This document shows, piece by piece, positions 16,859-27,006 of a stretch of DNA of 64,000 nt. The stretch covers positions 2,294,001 through 2,358,000 of the forward strand of contig NZ_CP118100.1 of assembly GCF_028747645.1 (NCBI RefSeq), in the 5' to 3' direction. Source of the stretch: Microbacterium esteraromaticum (GTDB lineage: Bacteria; Actinomycetota; Actinomycetes; Actinomycetales; Microbacteriaceae). Under the pieces are notes generated by a model. It worked only from the letters and a program-made list of their open reading frames with translations, made no database searches and had not been told where the DNA came from. The number at the start of each line of letters is the position of its first letter. Within the stretch, counting starts at the first letter, position 1. A program made the translations under genes and the position numbers.

Positions 16859-17844
16859 CAGCGCTGCTCGTACCGGCCGTGCTGGCGGTCGCGCTGCTGA
16901 CCACCGCCGTCGCGGGACCGGTCGTGATCCGCGCGGCGGCACCGGCGCTCATGCGCGCGCCACGTGCCGCCGTCACGCTGCTGCTGGCGGTGGGCGCACT
17001 CTGGCTGGTGGCGGCCGCCGCACTCAGCCTGCTGCTCGCATGGGTGCTCAGCGGCCCCACCATGCTGCCGAGCGGCTTGGCCGGCGTGTGCCAACGGTGC
17101 CTGGACGCCTCGTCGCCCTTCCCCGCGGTCGACCTCGTCGACACCGTGGTCCCCGTCGCGCTGCTCATCGCGCTTCCTGTCGCGGGGGCGCTGGTTCTGG
17201 TGGCGACGGCGATCTTCCGCGGGGTGCGCCGACTCCGCGCGACACGGGCCACCGCGCGCGATATCGCCGCTCGCGCCGACTCTCGCATCGTCGGCGGCCA
17301 CCGCGTGATGCTCACGCGCGACCTGCGTCCGACCGCGTTCTCACTGCCGCACCGACACGGCGGCATCGTCCTCTCCCGCGGGCTTGTCGAGGTCCTGCAC
17401 CCCGATGAGCTCGCCGCGGTGATCGCTCACGAGCGCGAGCATGTGCACGGACGCCATCACCTCGCACTCGGCGTGCTCGAGGCCGTGATCGCTCCTCTGC
17501 ACCGGCTCCCGCTGATGTCCGCGATCCGCAATGCCGTGCCGCTGTACCTCGAGATCGCCGCCGACCGGGCCGCTTCGCGCCGAGCGGGCACCCCGGCCCT
17601 CGCCAGCGCGCTGCTCAAGCTCGGCGGCACGGACGGCGCTCACGCTCCGACGCCCCATCGGGTCGTGCTGCATGCCGCAGGGCCCGATCGCATCGGGCAC
17701 CTGGTCTCCCCCGCGCGCATCGGCGCGTCGCTGGTTCCCGCGATCGCGCTCGGCGCGGCGACCGCCGCGTTCGCCCTGATGGCCGCCGTCGTGCACGGAC
17801 CATATCTGTCGGTCATCCTCACCGGCTGCCGTCTCGCGACCTGA
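16855..17844 (+). CDS. M56 family metallopeptidase with extracytoplasmic CxxC (BlaR1-like, no penicillin-binding domain)
   Basis: 329 residues. Helices at about 3-25, 40-65, 100-120 and the C-terminal end. The zinc protease motif is H192EREH196, with a downstream helix holding ExxADRAAS as the third-ligand region. The usual BlaR1 penicillin-sensor domain is absent. Instead a short outer loop after helix 2 contains Cys79-Gln-Arg-Cys82, placed where a signal would be sensed. In BlaR1/MecR1 the M56 domain cuts the cognate repressor; here the coupled BlaI gene is the likely substrate. The CxxC suggests thiol redox state, or a metal, as the signal. This last point is inference. Confidence 0.85.
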   Translation: MTALLVPAVLAVALLTTAVAGPVVIRAAAPALMRAPRAAVTLLLAVGALWLVAAAALSLLLAWVLSGPTMLPSGLAGVCQRCLDASSPFPAVDLVDTVVPVALLIALPVAGALVLVATAIFRGVRRLRATRATARDIAARADSRIVGGHRVMLTRDLRPTAFSLPHRHGGIVLSRGLVEVLHPDELAAVIAHEREHVHGRHHLALGVLEAVIAPLHRLPLMSAIRNAVPLYLEIAADRAASRRAGTPALASALLKLGGTDGAHAPTPHRVVLHAAGPDRIGHLVSPARIGASLVPAIALGAATAAFALMAAVVHGPYLSVILTGCRLAT

Positions 17845-17894
17845 GTGGCCGACCCGGATTTGCCCCACCTTCGTCGTCCGTAGTACACATGGAC

Positions 17895-19827
<1,933 letters not shown>

Positions 19828-19834
19828 GGCCGCC

Positions 19835-20746
19835 TCAGGCTGCGCCGTGCGTCGTCTGGAACCCGGCCTGCCTGATCGACTCGCCCAGCAGCACGAACCC
19901 TGCCACGCACAGCGTCAGCGCGACCGCGGGAACGTAGAGCAGGTGCGGTGCCGAGGCGAAGTACGGCTCGGCCTGAGAGAGCTGCAGCCCCCACGAGAAC
20001 GCCGGCGCCTGCAGTCCGATGCCGAGGTAGGTCAGGGTGGCCTCCGTGGCGATCACGGCGCCGACCTGCAGGGTGCCCAGCACGATCACCGGACCGATCG
20101 TGTTGGGCACGACGTGCGTGCCCAAGATCTTCCATGTGGGCAGGCCGAGTGATTTCGCCGACGTGACGAAGCCACGGCCGGCGACCGAGATCGTCGAGGT
20201 GCGCATGACGCGCATCGCTGTCGGCCACGAGAACAGGATGAGCACGAGCGAGACCATCCACACACTGCGCACCTCGACCGAGTTGAGCACCAGTACGGCT
20301 CCCAGCAGCAGTGGTACCGAGATGACCACTTCGGACAGACGCGAGAGCAGGGCGTCGAGCCAGCCGCCGTAGTATCCGGCGAGCACCCCGAGAACGACCG
20401 CGATCAATGACGTGCCGAGGGTGACGACGGTGCCGACGATCACCGAGTTGCGGGCGCCGTAAACCACGGTCGTGAACAGGTCGCAGCCCTGTACCGAGAA
20501 GCCGAGTGGATGCCCGGGCTCGGCGCCCGGACCGACGCGGGAGTTGCTCAGATCGCAGGCCGCAGGGTCACCGTTGCCGAAGAGTCCGGCGATCGCCGCC
20601 GGCCACACGGCCATCACGACGAACGCGGCCACGAGCACTCCGCCGATCCAGAACTCGGGGTTGCGGCGCAGCTTGTGCCAGATGGTCGGCCGGGTCTCGG
20701 CCAGCGCGATCACGGCCGTGGAGTCGGGAGAGGTGGTGAGTGTCAT
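19835..20746 (-). CDS. ABC transporter permease, DppC/OppC type
   Basis: 303 residues. After a cytoplasmic N-terminus (about 1-25) it has the DppC layout: first helix GVLVAAFVVMAVWPAAIAGLF, an extracytoplasmic loop, then the BPD_transp_1 core with TSLIAVVLGVLAGYYGGWLDALLSRL and the coupling (EAA-like) loop FVTSAKSLGLPTWKILGTHVVPN. Second permease of the peptide-type importer. The ATG overlaps the TGA of the DppB gene (20743-20746), so both are made in equal amounts. Confidence 0.9.
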   Translation of the reverse strand: MTLTTSPDSTAVIALAETRPTIWHKLRRNPEFWIGGVLVAAFVVMAVWPAAIAGLFGNGDPAACDLSNSRVGPGAEPGHPLGFSVQGCDLFTTVVYGARNSVIVGTVVTLGTSLIAVVLGVLAGYYGGWLDALLSRLSEVVISVPLLLGAVLVLNSVEVRSVWMVSLVLILFSWPTAMRVMRTSTISVAGRGFVTSAKSLGLPTWKILGTHVVPNTIGPVIVLGTLQVGAVIATEATLTYLGIGLQAPAFSWGLQLSQAEPYFASAPHLLYVPAVALTLCVAGFVLLGESIRQAGFQTTHGAA

Positions 20747-21663
20747 GGCGCGATCCTGGGGTCGAGGAGTTTGTGAGCGATGTCGACGAGGATGTTCATC
20801 ACGAGCACGACGAGCACGCCCGCGGTGACGATGCCGACCACGACCGAACCCTGCTGGGTGTTGATCGCGGTGAAGAGGGCGCGGCCGATCCCGGGCAGGT
20901 TGAAGATGCCCTCGACCACGACCGCGCCGCCCAGCAGTGCCCCCAGGTCGACTCCCAGATAGGTGACGACGGGCACCAGGGCGTTGCGGAACACGTGGCG
21001 GCCGCTGAGTCGCAGCGGGCTGATGCCCCGCGCCTTCGCGGTGCGCACGTAGTCGGCCGAGACGGTCTCGAGCAGGCTGGTGCGCATGAGCCGCGCGATC
21101 GGACCAACGCCGAGCATGGCGATGCAGAACGCGGGCAGGAGGTAGGCCAGGGGCCAGCCCGCCGAGACGCCGGCAACGGGGAACCATCCCAGTGACAGGC
21201 CAAACCATTGCTGCAGGAAGAAGGCCAGCACGAAGGTGGGGATGGCGAGCGCGAGGATCGCCACCGACGTCGCCATGCGGTCGGCGATGCCGCCGGGTCG
21301 CAGCGCGGCCACGATGCCGAGCGTCACGCCGATGATCAGCTCGAGAACCCATGCGGTGAGGGCGAGCTGGATGGTCACGGGCCAGGCGTGGGCGAAGATG
21401 TCGCTGACGTTCTCGCCGGTGACGGTGGTGCCAAAGTCTCCCTGCAGCAGCCCGGTGATGTAGTACCAGTACTGCACGAGCACCGGTTGGTCGAGGTGGT
21501 AGCGCGCCTCGAGGTTGCGCACGACCGTCTCGCTGAGCTCGGCGTCTCCCGCCAGCGCTCCGAGGGGGTCGCCGGGCAGTGCGAACACGGCGAGGAAGAC
21601 GAGCAGCGAGGTGCCGAAGAAGACCACGACTCCCTGCAGGAGTCGGGTGAACAAGTACGTCAT
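20743..21663 (-). CDS. ABC transporter permease, DppB/OppB type
   Basis: 306 residues. N-terminal helix LLQGVVVFFGTSLLVFLAVFALPGDP is diagnostic for DppB-type permeases. The EAA-like coupling loop reads DYVRTAKARGISPLRLSGRHVFRNAL. Ends with helices YLGVDLGALLGGAVVVEGIF and NILVDIAHKLLDPRI. The start at 21663 follows AAGGGA. A 13-bp hairpin lies between the preceding binding-protein gene and this one, so the permease pair is probably transcribed less than the binding protein. Confidence 0.9.
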   Translation of the reverse strand: MTYLFTRLLQGVVVFFGTSLLVFLAVFALPGDPLGALAGDAELSETVVRNLEARYHLDQPVLVQYWYYITGLLQGDFGTTVTGENVSDIFAHAWPVTIQLALTAWVLELIIGVTLGIVAALRPGGIADRMATSVAILALAIPTFVLAFFLQQWFGLSLGWFPVAGVSAGWPLAYLLPAFCIAMLGVGPIARLMRTSLLETVSADYVRTAKARGISPLRLSGRHVFRNALVPVVTYLGVDLGALLGGAVVVEGIFNLPGIGRALFTAINTQQGSVVVGIVTAGVLVVLVMNILVDIAHKLLDPRIAP

Positions 21664-21688
21664 GAGGAGGATCCCTTTCGGGGCCGGG

Positions 21689-21719
21689 TGGGGCCCGCCG
21701 AGGTCGTCGGCGGGCCCCA
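21689..21719 (-). terminator. Intercistronic hairpin between binding protein and permease genes
   Basis: Perfect 13-bp GC-rich stem with a 5-nt loop (21689-21701 with 21707-21719), in the 62-bp gap after the binding-protein stop and before the DppB start. Such a partial terminator or mRNA-stabilising stem commonly lets the binding protein be made in excess over the membrane parts. Confidence 0.65.
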
Positions 21720-21725
21720 ACGGGG

Positions 21726-23330
21726 TCAGTTCACCGCGACCTGCGAGAACTCGCCCTTGTTGAAGGCGTCGGGCTCGTACGCCTGAGCGCGTTCCGAGAC
21801 GACGTACGTGCTTGGGTAGGTCCACAGCAGAATCGAGGGCATGTCGGCGATGACCAGGTCCTTCGCCTCGTTGTACAGCGCCTTCTGCTCATCGGGATCC
21901 CCGGTAGCGGCCGCCTGCTGCAGCAGGGCGTCGAATGCGTCGTTGTGATAGAACGAGCCGTTCACGCTTCCGCTCGACGAGTAGGACGGTCCGAGCGTGT
22001 CGATCGGCGACGGGTGACCGGCCGGTGCGCCCAGGGTGACGGGCGACTGCACCTCGCGGCTCTTGATGCCGGGCCACGTGTTCTCGGAGGCGACCTGATC
22101 GAGCTTGACCTCGACGCCGAAGACGTCGCTCCACTGTCGGGCGATGGCCTCTGCCCAGATCTCACGACCGGTGCCGGTCACCGAGGCGATGCGCAGCTCT
22201 CCGGGGATGCCACCGGCCTCGTCCCAGAGTTGCTTGGCGCGCTCGGGGTCGTACTGGCACAGCTCTCCGCAGGCGTCGTCGCGGTAGCCGACGCTGACCG
22301 GGATGTCGACGTCGGTGGCGACGTGCGCCTCGCCGTCGAGCAGCGAGGTGATGATGGCGTCGCGGTCGATGGCCAGCGACAGTGCCTTCCTGATCTGCGG
22401 GTCGTCGTAGCCCGGCAGGTAGGTCGGCAGGCTGAGGTAGTTGCGCCAGTCGTCGACGGCGGCCCGGCGCACGAGGTCGGGGTAGGACGCCTCGGCGGTC
22501 GGGATGTCGGCCGGGTTCAGCGAGACGATGTCGACCGAACCGGCTTCGTAGTCGGTGTAGGCGATGTCGTTGCCGGTGTAGACCTGGAACACCACGCCGC
22601 CGTTGAGCACGTCGCCGCCGGCGTAGTCGTCGTAGCGCTCGGTGACGATCTCGGCGCCGCCGGTCCACGGCTCGGTCACCCGGTAGGCGCCGTTTCCGAT
22701 CGGCTGCTTCGCGAAGCCCTCGGGGTCATCGAGCGCTGCCTGCGGGATCGGCGAGTAGTACGACTTGGCGAGCAGGAACGGGAACTGGCTGTCGGGTTCG
22801 ACGAGCTCGACGGTCAGCTGCAGCGGGCCGTCGACAGTGACGCCCGCCAGCACCTCCGCCGTGGGCTCGCCTTCGGCGGGGGCGACGGCGTCGTATCCCA
22901 CGATGTTGGAGAACTGCTTGGCCTGCACCCAGGCGTTCTCGGGCGCGACGGCGGCGTTCCAGCCTCGCGCGAACGCTTCGGCGTCGACGGCTTCGCCGTT
23001 GTGGAACGTCCAACCGTCCTTGAGGGTGATCTTCCACACTCGCTGGTCGTCGGACTCGATCGTCTCGGCCACGAGGTTCTGGGGCTGCCCCGAGACCGGG
23101 TCGAAGGCGACGAGACCGTCGAACACCGCGCCGACGACAGTGTTGGCGAACAGCCCGGTGCTGTTGCCGGGGATGAGGCTGGTCGGCTTCTGGATGCCGA
23201 CGCGCAGCACCGCGTCGCCGTCGGCGGCGTCGGCGGAGCTCTGCGACGGGGCGCATCCGGTGGCGATCAGCGAGATCGAGAGGGCCGCGGCGATGAGGCC
23301 CCCTCGTCGGAGGGAGAAGAGTCGAGACAT
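21726..23330 (-). CDS. ABC transporter substrate-binding lipoprotein (SBP_bac_5 family)
   Basis: 534 residues. Lipoprotein signal with basic RR, a hydrophobic core and a lipobox ending at Cys26 (ATGC). Family-5 features: DAVLRVGIQKPTSLIPGN opening, ESDDQRVWKITLKDGWTFHNGEAVDAEAF (the DppA-like 'W.F.L++G..FHDG' pattern), then the lobe-2 and hinge segments. Second gene of the transporter operon after the fused ATPase. The divergent operon encodes hydrolases, so peptides or amide-bonded compounds are plausible ligands; that is inference. Confidence 0.9.
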   Translation of the reverse strand: MSRLFSLRRGGLIAAALSISLIATGCAPSQSSADAADGDAVLRVGIQKPTSLIPGNSTGLFANTVVGAVFDGLVAFDPVSGQPQNLVAETIESDDQRVWKITLKDGWTFHNGEAVDAEAFARGWNAAVAPENAWVQAKQFSNIVGYDAVAPAEGEPTAEVLAGVTVDGPLQLTVELVEPDSQFPFLLAKSYYSPIPQAALDDPEGFAKQPIGNGAYRVTEPWTGGAEIVTERYDDYAGGDVLNGGVVFQVYTGNDIAYTDYEAGSVDIVSLNPADIPTAEASYPDLVRRAAVDDWRNYLSLPTYLPGYDDPQIRKALSLAIDRDAIITSLLDGEAHVATDVDIPVSVGYRDDACGELCQYDPERAKQLWDEAGGIPGELRIASVTGTGREIWAEAIARQWSDVFGVEVKLDQVASENTWPGIKSREVQSPVTLGAPAGHPSPIDTLGPSYSSSGSVNGSFYHNDAFDALLQQAAATGDPDEQKALYNEAKDLVIADMPSILLWTYPSTYVVSERAQAYEPDAFNKGEFSQVAVN

Positions 23331-23394
23331 GGGTGTGCTCGTCCTTTCGGGTGGGTGGTGGTGAGGGGTGAGGGAAAAGCGGGAGAGGATGGCG

Positions 23395-25107
23395 CTACGC
23401 GCCGACGGCGTCGCGGAACAGCGCGCGTCCGGGGATCGCATCGATCAGTTCTCGGGTGTACGGATGCTGCGGATCACCGAGAACGTCGGCAGTGGCGCCG
23501 TGCTCGACGACCGCTCCTCTGCGCATGACGAGCAGGTCGTGGGAGATCTCGGCGATCACGCTCAGGTCGTGCGAGATGAACAGGTAGGAGACGCCGAGTT
23601 CGCGCTGCGCCTCGGTGAGCACGTCGAGGATCTGCGCCTGCACCAACACGTCGAGCGCCGAGACGGGTTCGTCGCACACGACGAGTTCGGGTGACGGGGC
23701 GAGCGCGCGGGCGATCGCGACGCGCTGGCGCTGCCCTCCCGAGAGCTCACTGGCCGTGCGGTATCGCACCGTGCGGGGCAGTTGCACCAGGTCGAGCAGT
23801 TCCAGCACGCGCGCATCGCGTTCGTCCGGCGTTCCGATGGCGAACGCGTCGAGCGGCTCGCGCAGGCTGCGTTCGATCGAGAACAACGGGTCGAGTGATG
23901 CGTACGGGTCTTGGAAGATGGACTGCACCGCGCGACGGAAACCCTTCATCTGCCGTTTCGACAGCGAGGCGGTGTCACGTCCCTGAAAGACGATGGACCC
24001 GCTGGTCGGGCGCAGCAGCTGCAGCACCATCTGCGCAGTGGTGCTCTTGCCAGATCCTGATTCCCCGGCGATCGCGAGCGTGCGACCGGCGGGGATGGAG
24101 AAGGACACGTCCTCGACCGCGGTGAAGGGTGGGCGACGGTTCTTGCCCCAGCCGCGAGCCGGATACACCTTTGACAGGCCGTCGACGCGGAGCGCCGGGG
24201 CCGTGTCCGTTGACGGCTGCGCAGTCGCGTTGCCGCGCGGCGCTGCGGACGCCCGTTCGCCGTCGCCGAAGCGATTGGCCACGGCGAACGGAGCCGCGGC
24301 GACGAGTGCCTTCGTGTACTCGTCCTGCGGCGCGAACAGCACGTCTCTCGAGGCCCCCTGCTCGACGATGCGCCCGTGGTGCATCACGATCACGCGGTCG
24401 GCCCGTTCGGCGGCGAGCCCCAGATCGTGCGTGATCAGCAGCACCGCGGTGCCGGACTCGGCGGTGAGCTCGGCGAGGTTGTCGAGGATCACCCGCTGCA
24501 CAGTCACGTCGAGCGCCGAGGTCGGTTCGTCGGCGATCAGCACGGTTGGTGCGTTGACGACCCCCGCTGCGATGAGCGCGCGCTGACGCATGCCGCCCGA
24601 GAACTGATGCGGATAGAGGCGGTAGCGTTCCCGTGCGTCATCGAGGCCGGCCCTGCCGAGCGCATCGATCGCGCGCTCGCGGTAGACGGCGGCTGTGGCG
24701 TCGCGGGTCACGCTGGCTGCTTCGGCCACCTGGTTGCCGACGCGCATGACGGGGTTGAGGTTCGACATCGGGTCCTGCGGAACGTACGCGAGCGCGGTGC
24801 CGCGCAGCGGACGGATCTCGCTCTCGTCGGCGCCGAGGATCTCGCGCCCCTGCAGGACGACGCTGCCCGAGGTGCGGGCGTTGCGCGGAAGCAGGCCGAG
24901 CACGGCGTTGATGACGGTCGTCTTGCCCGAGCCGGACTCGCCGACGATGGCGACGGTTTCGCCAGCCCGAAGGCGGAAGTCGACGGCGCTCACGACCTCG
25001 CGGTCGCCGTACGAGACGGCGAGGTCGACGACGTCGAGAACCGTCTGCCCGTCCGTGTGTTCGCGGTGCGGGTCTCCTGATGGCGGGGTGGTCCATTGGG
25101 GGGACAT
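23395..25107 (-). CDS. Fused double ABC ATPase for peptide-type transporter (DppD-DppF)
   Basis: 570 residues with two complete nucleotide-binding domains in one chain. Half 1: Walker A GESGSGKTT, signature FSGGMRQRALIAAGV, Walker B VLIADEPTSALD. Half 2: Walker A GESGSGKST, signature LSGGQRQRVAIARAL, Walker B LVVCDEPVSALD. Each half ends with the oligopeptide-transporter C-terminal region (EYTKALVAAAP; HPYTRELIDAIPG). It energises the DppB/DppC pair encoded downstream. A GGAG ribosome site lies before the ATG. First gene of the leftward operon, facing the catabolic operon across 386 bp. Confidence 0.93.
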   Translation of the reverse strand: MSPQWTTPPSGDPHREHTDGQTVLDVVDLAVSYGDREVVSAVDFRLRAGETVAIVGESGSGKTTVINAVLGLLPRNARTSGSVVLQGREILGADESEIRPLRGTALAYVPQDPMSNLNPVMRVGNQVAEAASVTRDATAAVYRERAIDALGRAGLDDARERYRLYPHQFSGGMRQRALIAAGVVNAPTVLIADEPTSALDVTVQRVILDNLAELTAESGTAVLLITHDLGLAAERADRVIVMHHGRIVEQGASRDVLFAPQDEYTKALVAAAPFAVANRFGDGERASAAPRGNATAQPSTDTAPALRVDGLSKVYPARGWGKNRRPPFTAVEDVSFSIPAGRTLAIAGESGSGKSTTAQMVLQLLRPTSGSIVFQGRDTASLSKRQMKGFRRAVQSIFQDPYASLDPLFSIERSLREPLDAFAIGTPDERDARVLELLDLVQLPRTVRYRTASELSGGQRQRVAIARALAPSPELVVCDEPVSALDVLVQAQILDVLTEAQRELGVSYLFISHDLSVIAEISHDLLVMRRGAVVEHGATADVLGDPQHPYTRELIDAIPGRALFRDAVGA

Positions 25108-25493
25108 GGATGCTCCTCGATGAGCTGAGTGAGGAGCTTGGGCGCCGGGTTCAGCATAGGGAGACCGTCCCGGTGCATGTCAAACACGAAACGCGCGAGA
25201 TCGGCGCTGCCTGCGCACCGACAGCATCCGACCCCCTCGGCGAAAACCCCTTTGATCTGCGCTTCTTTTCGCAACTTTTGTTCACGAACATAAATCTTTG
25301 TTATTCGACAAACGGCGTTCCTATGCTGGGAACCAGTCAGCATCAGATCCCTTGAGCTTGGGCGCTCAGATCGATACCGACGAGTTCCCCTGAACGGATC
25401 ACGCTCCCCGCGAGCACCTCCAGGCGAAGTCGACATGCAGAGAGGCACGACATCCGTGATGCGCAGTACCCCCAGTTCCCCCGGGAGCAAGTC
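25108..25493. promoter_or_regulatory. 386-bp divergent control region with two palindromes
   Basis: Locally AT-rich around 25240-25325, unlike the flanks. Palindrome A: TGTTC-AC-GAACA at 25279-25290. Palindrome B: TTTGT-N6-ACAAA at 25297-25312. A rightward promoter candidate is TTGTTA at 25298-25303 with TATGCT at 25322-25327 (18-bp spacer), overlapped by palindrome B. The two dyads are 18 bp apart centre to centre or slightly more. The MocR-type regulator encoded at 26996-28333 is the natural candidate to bind here. The rest (25330-25490) shows no gene. Confidence 0.55.
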
Positions 25494-26180
25494 ATGACCC
25501 GCGGGGCACGTTTCTTCCGTACCGGAGCGATGGCACCCCGCCTCGACGAGCAGCTGGTCGACCGGCTGCGCGCGTCGTCGACCGCGACGCTCGGCCATCT
25601 GACCGATCTCGGCTTCGTGCGCGGACTGACCGCCATCGCCCCGATCCGGTCGTCTTTCGTCGGAAGCGCGCTCACCGTGCGCATCCCCCATGCCGATTCC
25701 ACGGCCGTGCACCATGCCCTGGGCCTGGCGCAGCCGGGCGACGTGCTCGTCATCGATCAATCCGGCGATGACGCGCGCTCATCGTTCGGCGGTACGCTCG
25801 CCGGCATCGCGGCCGATGCGGGCGTCGTCGCCGCGATCAGCAACGGCCGCACCAACGACGTCGACGAGATCGCCGAGCTCGGCTTCCCGCTGTTCTCGCG
25901 CGGCGCGACTCCGCTGACGACGCGACTCCACGGGTTCGAGGGCCGCATCAACGACCCCGTGAGCGCCGGCGGTGTCGCCGTGCTGCCCGGTGATGTCGTC
26001 TTCGGCGACGCCGATGGTGTCTGTGTGATTCCGCGCACGGACGCGCAGCGGATCCTGCAAACCCTCGAAGAGCTCGATGCCGATCCCGTGATCCTGGGTC
26101 TGCGCGATGCCGTGCGTGCGGGCACTCCGCTCGGTTCGATCACCGGCGCGAGCGCCCTGTACGAGGCGAACCATGGGTGA
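25494..26180 (+). CDS. RraA-family protein (HMG-aldolase-like fold)
   Basis: 228 residues. RraA/4-hydroxy-4-methyl-2-oxoglutarate aldolase-like fold: SSTATLGHLTDLGFVRGL, the DVLVIDQSGDDARSSFGGTLAGIAADAGV core that binds substrate and Mg, and VLPGDVVFGDADGVCVIP near the end. In the aldolases the loop after GAVxDG reads R-D; here it is N-G-R-T-N-D, so the usual arginine position is asparagine. It may therefore be a decarboxylase- or tautomerase-like relative with another substrate. GGGAG precedes the ATG. First gene of a tightly overlapped rightward operon. Confidence 0.8.
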   Translation: MTRGARFFRTGAMAPRLDEQLVDRLRASSTATLGHLTDLGFVRGLTAIAPIRSSFVGSALTVRIPHADSTAVHHALGLAQPGDVLVIDQSGDDARSSFGGTLAGIAADAGVVAAISNGRTNDVDEIAELGFPLFSRGATPLTTRLHGFEGRINDPVSAGGVAVLPGDVVFGDADGVCVIPRTDAQRILQTLEELDADPVILGLRDAVRAGTPLGSITGASALYEANHG

Positions 26181-27006
26181 GCGTCTGCGGGTCGGCGCCG
26201 TCCAGCTGCACTCCCCGCTCTCTCCCGCCGAATGCGCGGTGCAGTGCGGTGAGTGGATCGCCGCGGGACGCAAGGCCGCACTGGATCTGCTGGTGCTGCC
26301 CGAGTCGGCGTCCAGCCGCACGGACGACCCTGCCGAGACACCGGTCGCCGAACCGCTCGACGGCCCGTTCGTGCAGTCGTTGATCGCGGCGCTCGACGGC
26401 AGCGGTCTGACAGTGATCGCCGGGATCACCGAGTCGGCCGGCGATCGCCCGTTCAACACGGTCGTGGTCGTCGATGCCACGGGCATCCGCGCGGTCTACC
26501 GAAAACTCCACCTCTACGACGCGGCCGGCATGCGCGAATCCGATGCGATCCGCCCGGGCGAGCATGCTCCCCCGGTGATCGACGTCGGCGGCTTCGGCGT
26601 CGGCGTGATGACCTGCTACGACATCCGCTTTCCCGAGACGGCGCGCGCGCTGGCCCTGCAGGGGGCCGACGTTCTCGCCGTACCGACGTCGTGGGTGCGC
26701 GGGCCTTTGAAAGAGGCGCACTGGAGCACGTTCTGCGCAGCGCGCGCCCTGGAGTCGACCTGCTTCGTGATCGGGGCGGGTCAGACCGGCGGCACTCGGA
26801 TCGGATGCTCGATGATCGTGGCGCCGGACGGCACGACGATGGCCTCGGCCGGGGTCGAGCAGACGCTGTTGGTCACCGAATTCGATCGCGCCCGGGTGGA
26901 TGCTGCCCGCACGGCGTTCCCGCTGCTCGCGCAGCGTCGATTCGACCTCGATCTGGTTCCTCGTCCGCCCGAGCTCGTCAGCGGGGTCCGCCGCCATGAC
27001 GGGTAA
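26173..27006 (+). CDS. Carbon-nitrogen hydrolase (nitrilase superfamily)
   Basis: 277 residues. The catalytic triad of the superfamily is present: Glu44 (LLVLPES), Lys111 (YRKLHLYDA) and Cys148 (MTCYDIRFPE). The CYDxRFPE context matches the Nit/omega-amidase/N-carbamoyl-like amidase branches, which cleave amides, not nitriles. It lacks an N- or C-terminal extension. It overlaps the RraA-like gene by 8 bp and the MocR gene by 11 bp. In this operon it may hydrolyse an amide released from the imported compound. Confidence 0.88.
   Translation: MGERLRVGAVQLHSPLSPAECAVQCGEWIAAGRKAALDLLVLPESASSRTDDPAETPVAEPLDGPFVQSLIAALDGSGLTVIAGITESAGDRPFNTVVVVDATGIRAVYRKLHLYDAAGMRESDAIRPGEHAPPVIDVGGFGVGVMTCYDIRFPETARALALQGADVLAVPTSWVRGPLKEAHWSTFCAARALESTCFVIGAGQTGGTRIGCSMIVAPDGTTMASAGVEQTLLVTEFDRARVDAARTAFPLLAQRRFDLDLVPRPPELVSGVRRHDG

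Noticed and set aside
16855..17844. Beta-lactam sensor BlaR1
   Set aside because: There is an M56 domain with HEREH but no C-terminal penicillin-binding (SxxK) sensor domain, and no beta-lactamase gene is nearby.
21945..23528. Long plus-strand frame opposite the binding-protein gene
   Set aside because: Composition is that of a GC-rich shadow (Arg/Gly/Val repeats), no start signal, while the minus strand encodes a clear lipoprotein.
25108..25493. Small gene in the divergent region
   Set aside because: The only frames there are short, lack a ribosome site and conflict with the AT-rich promoter structure.
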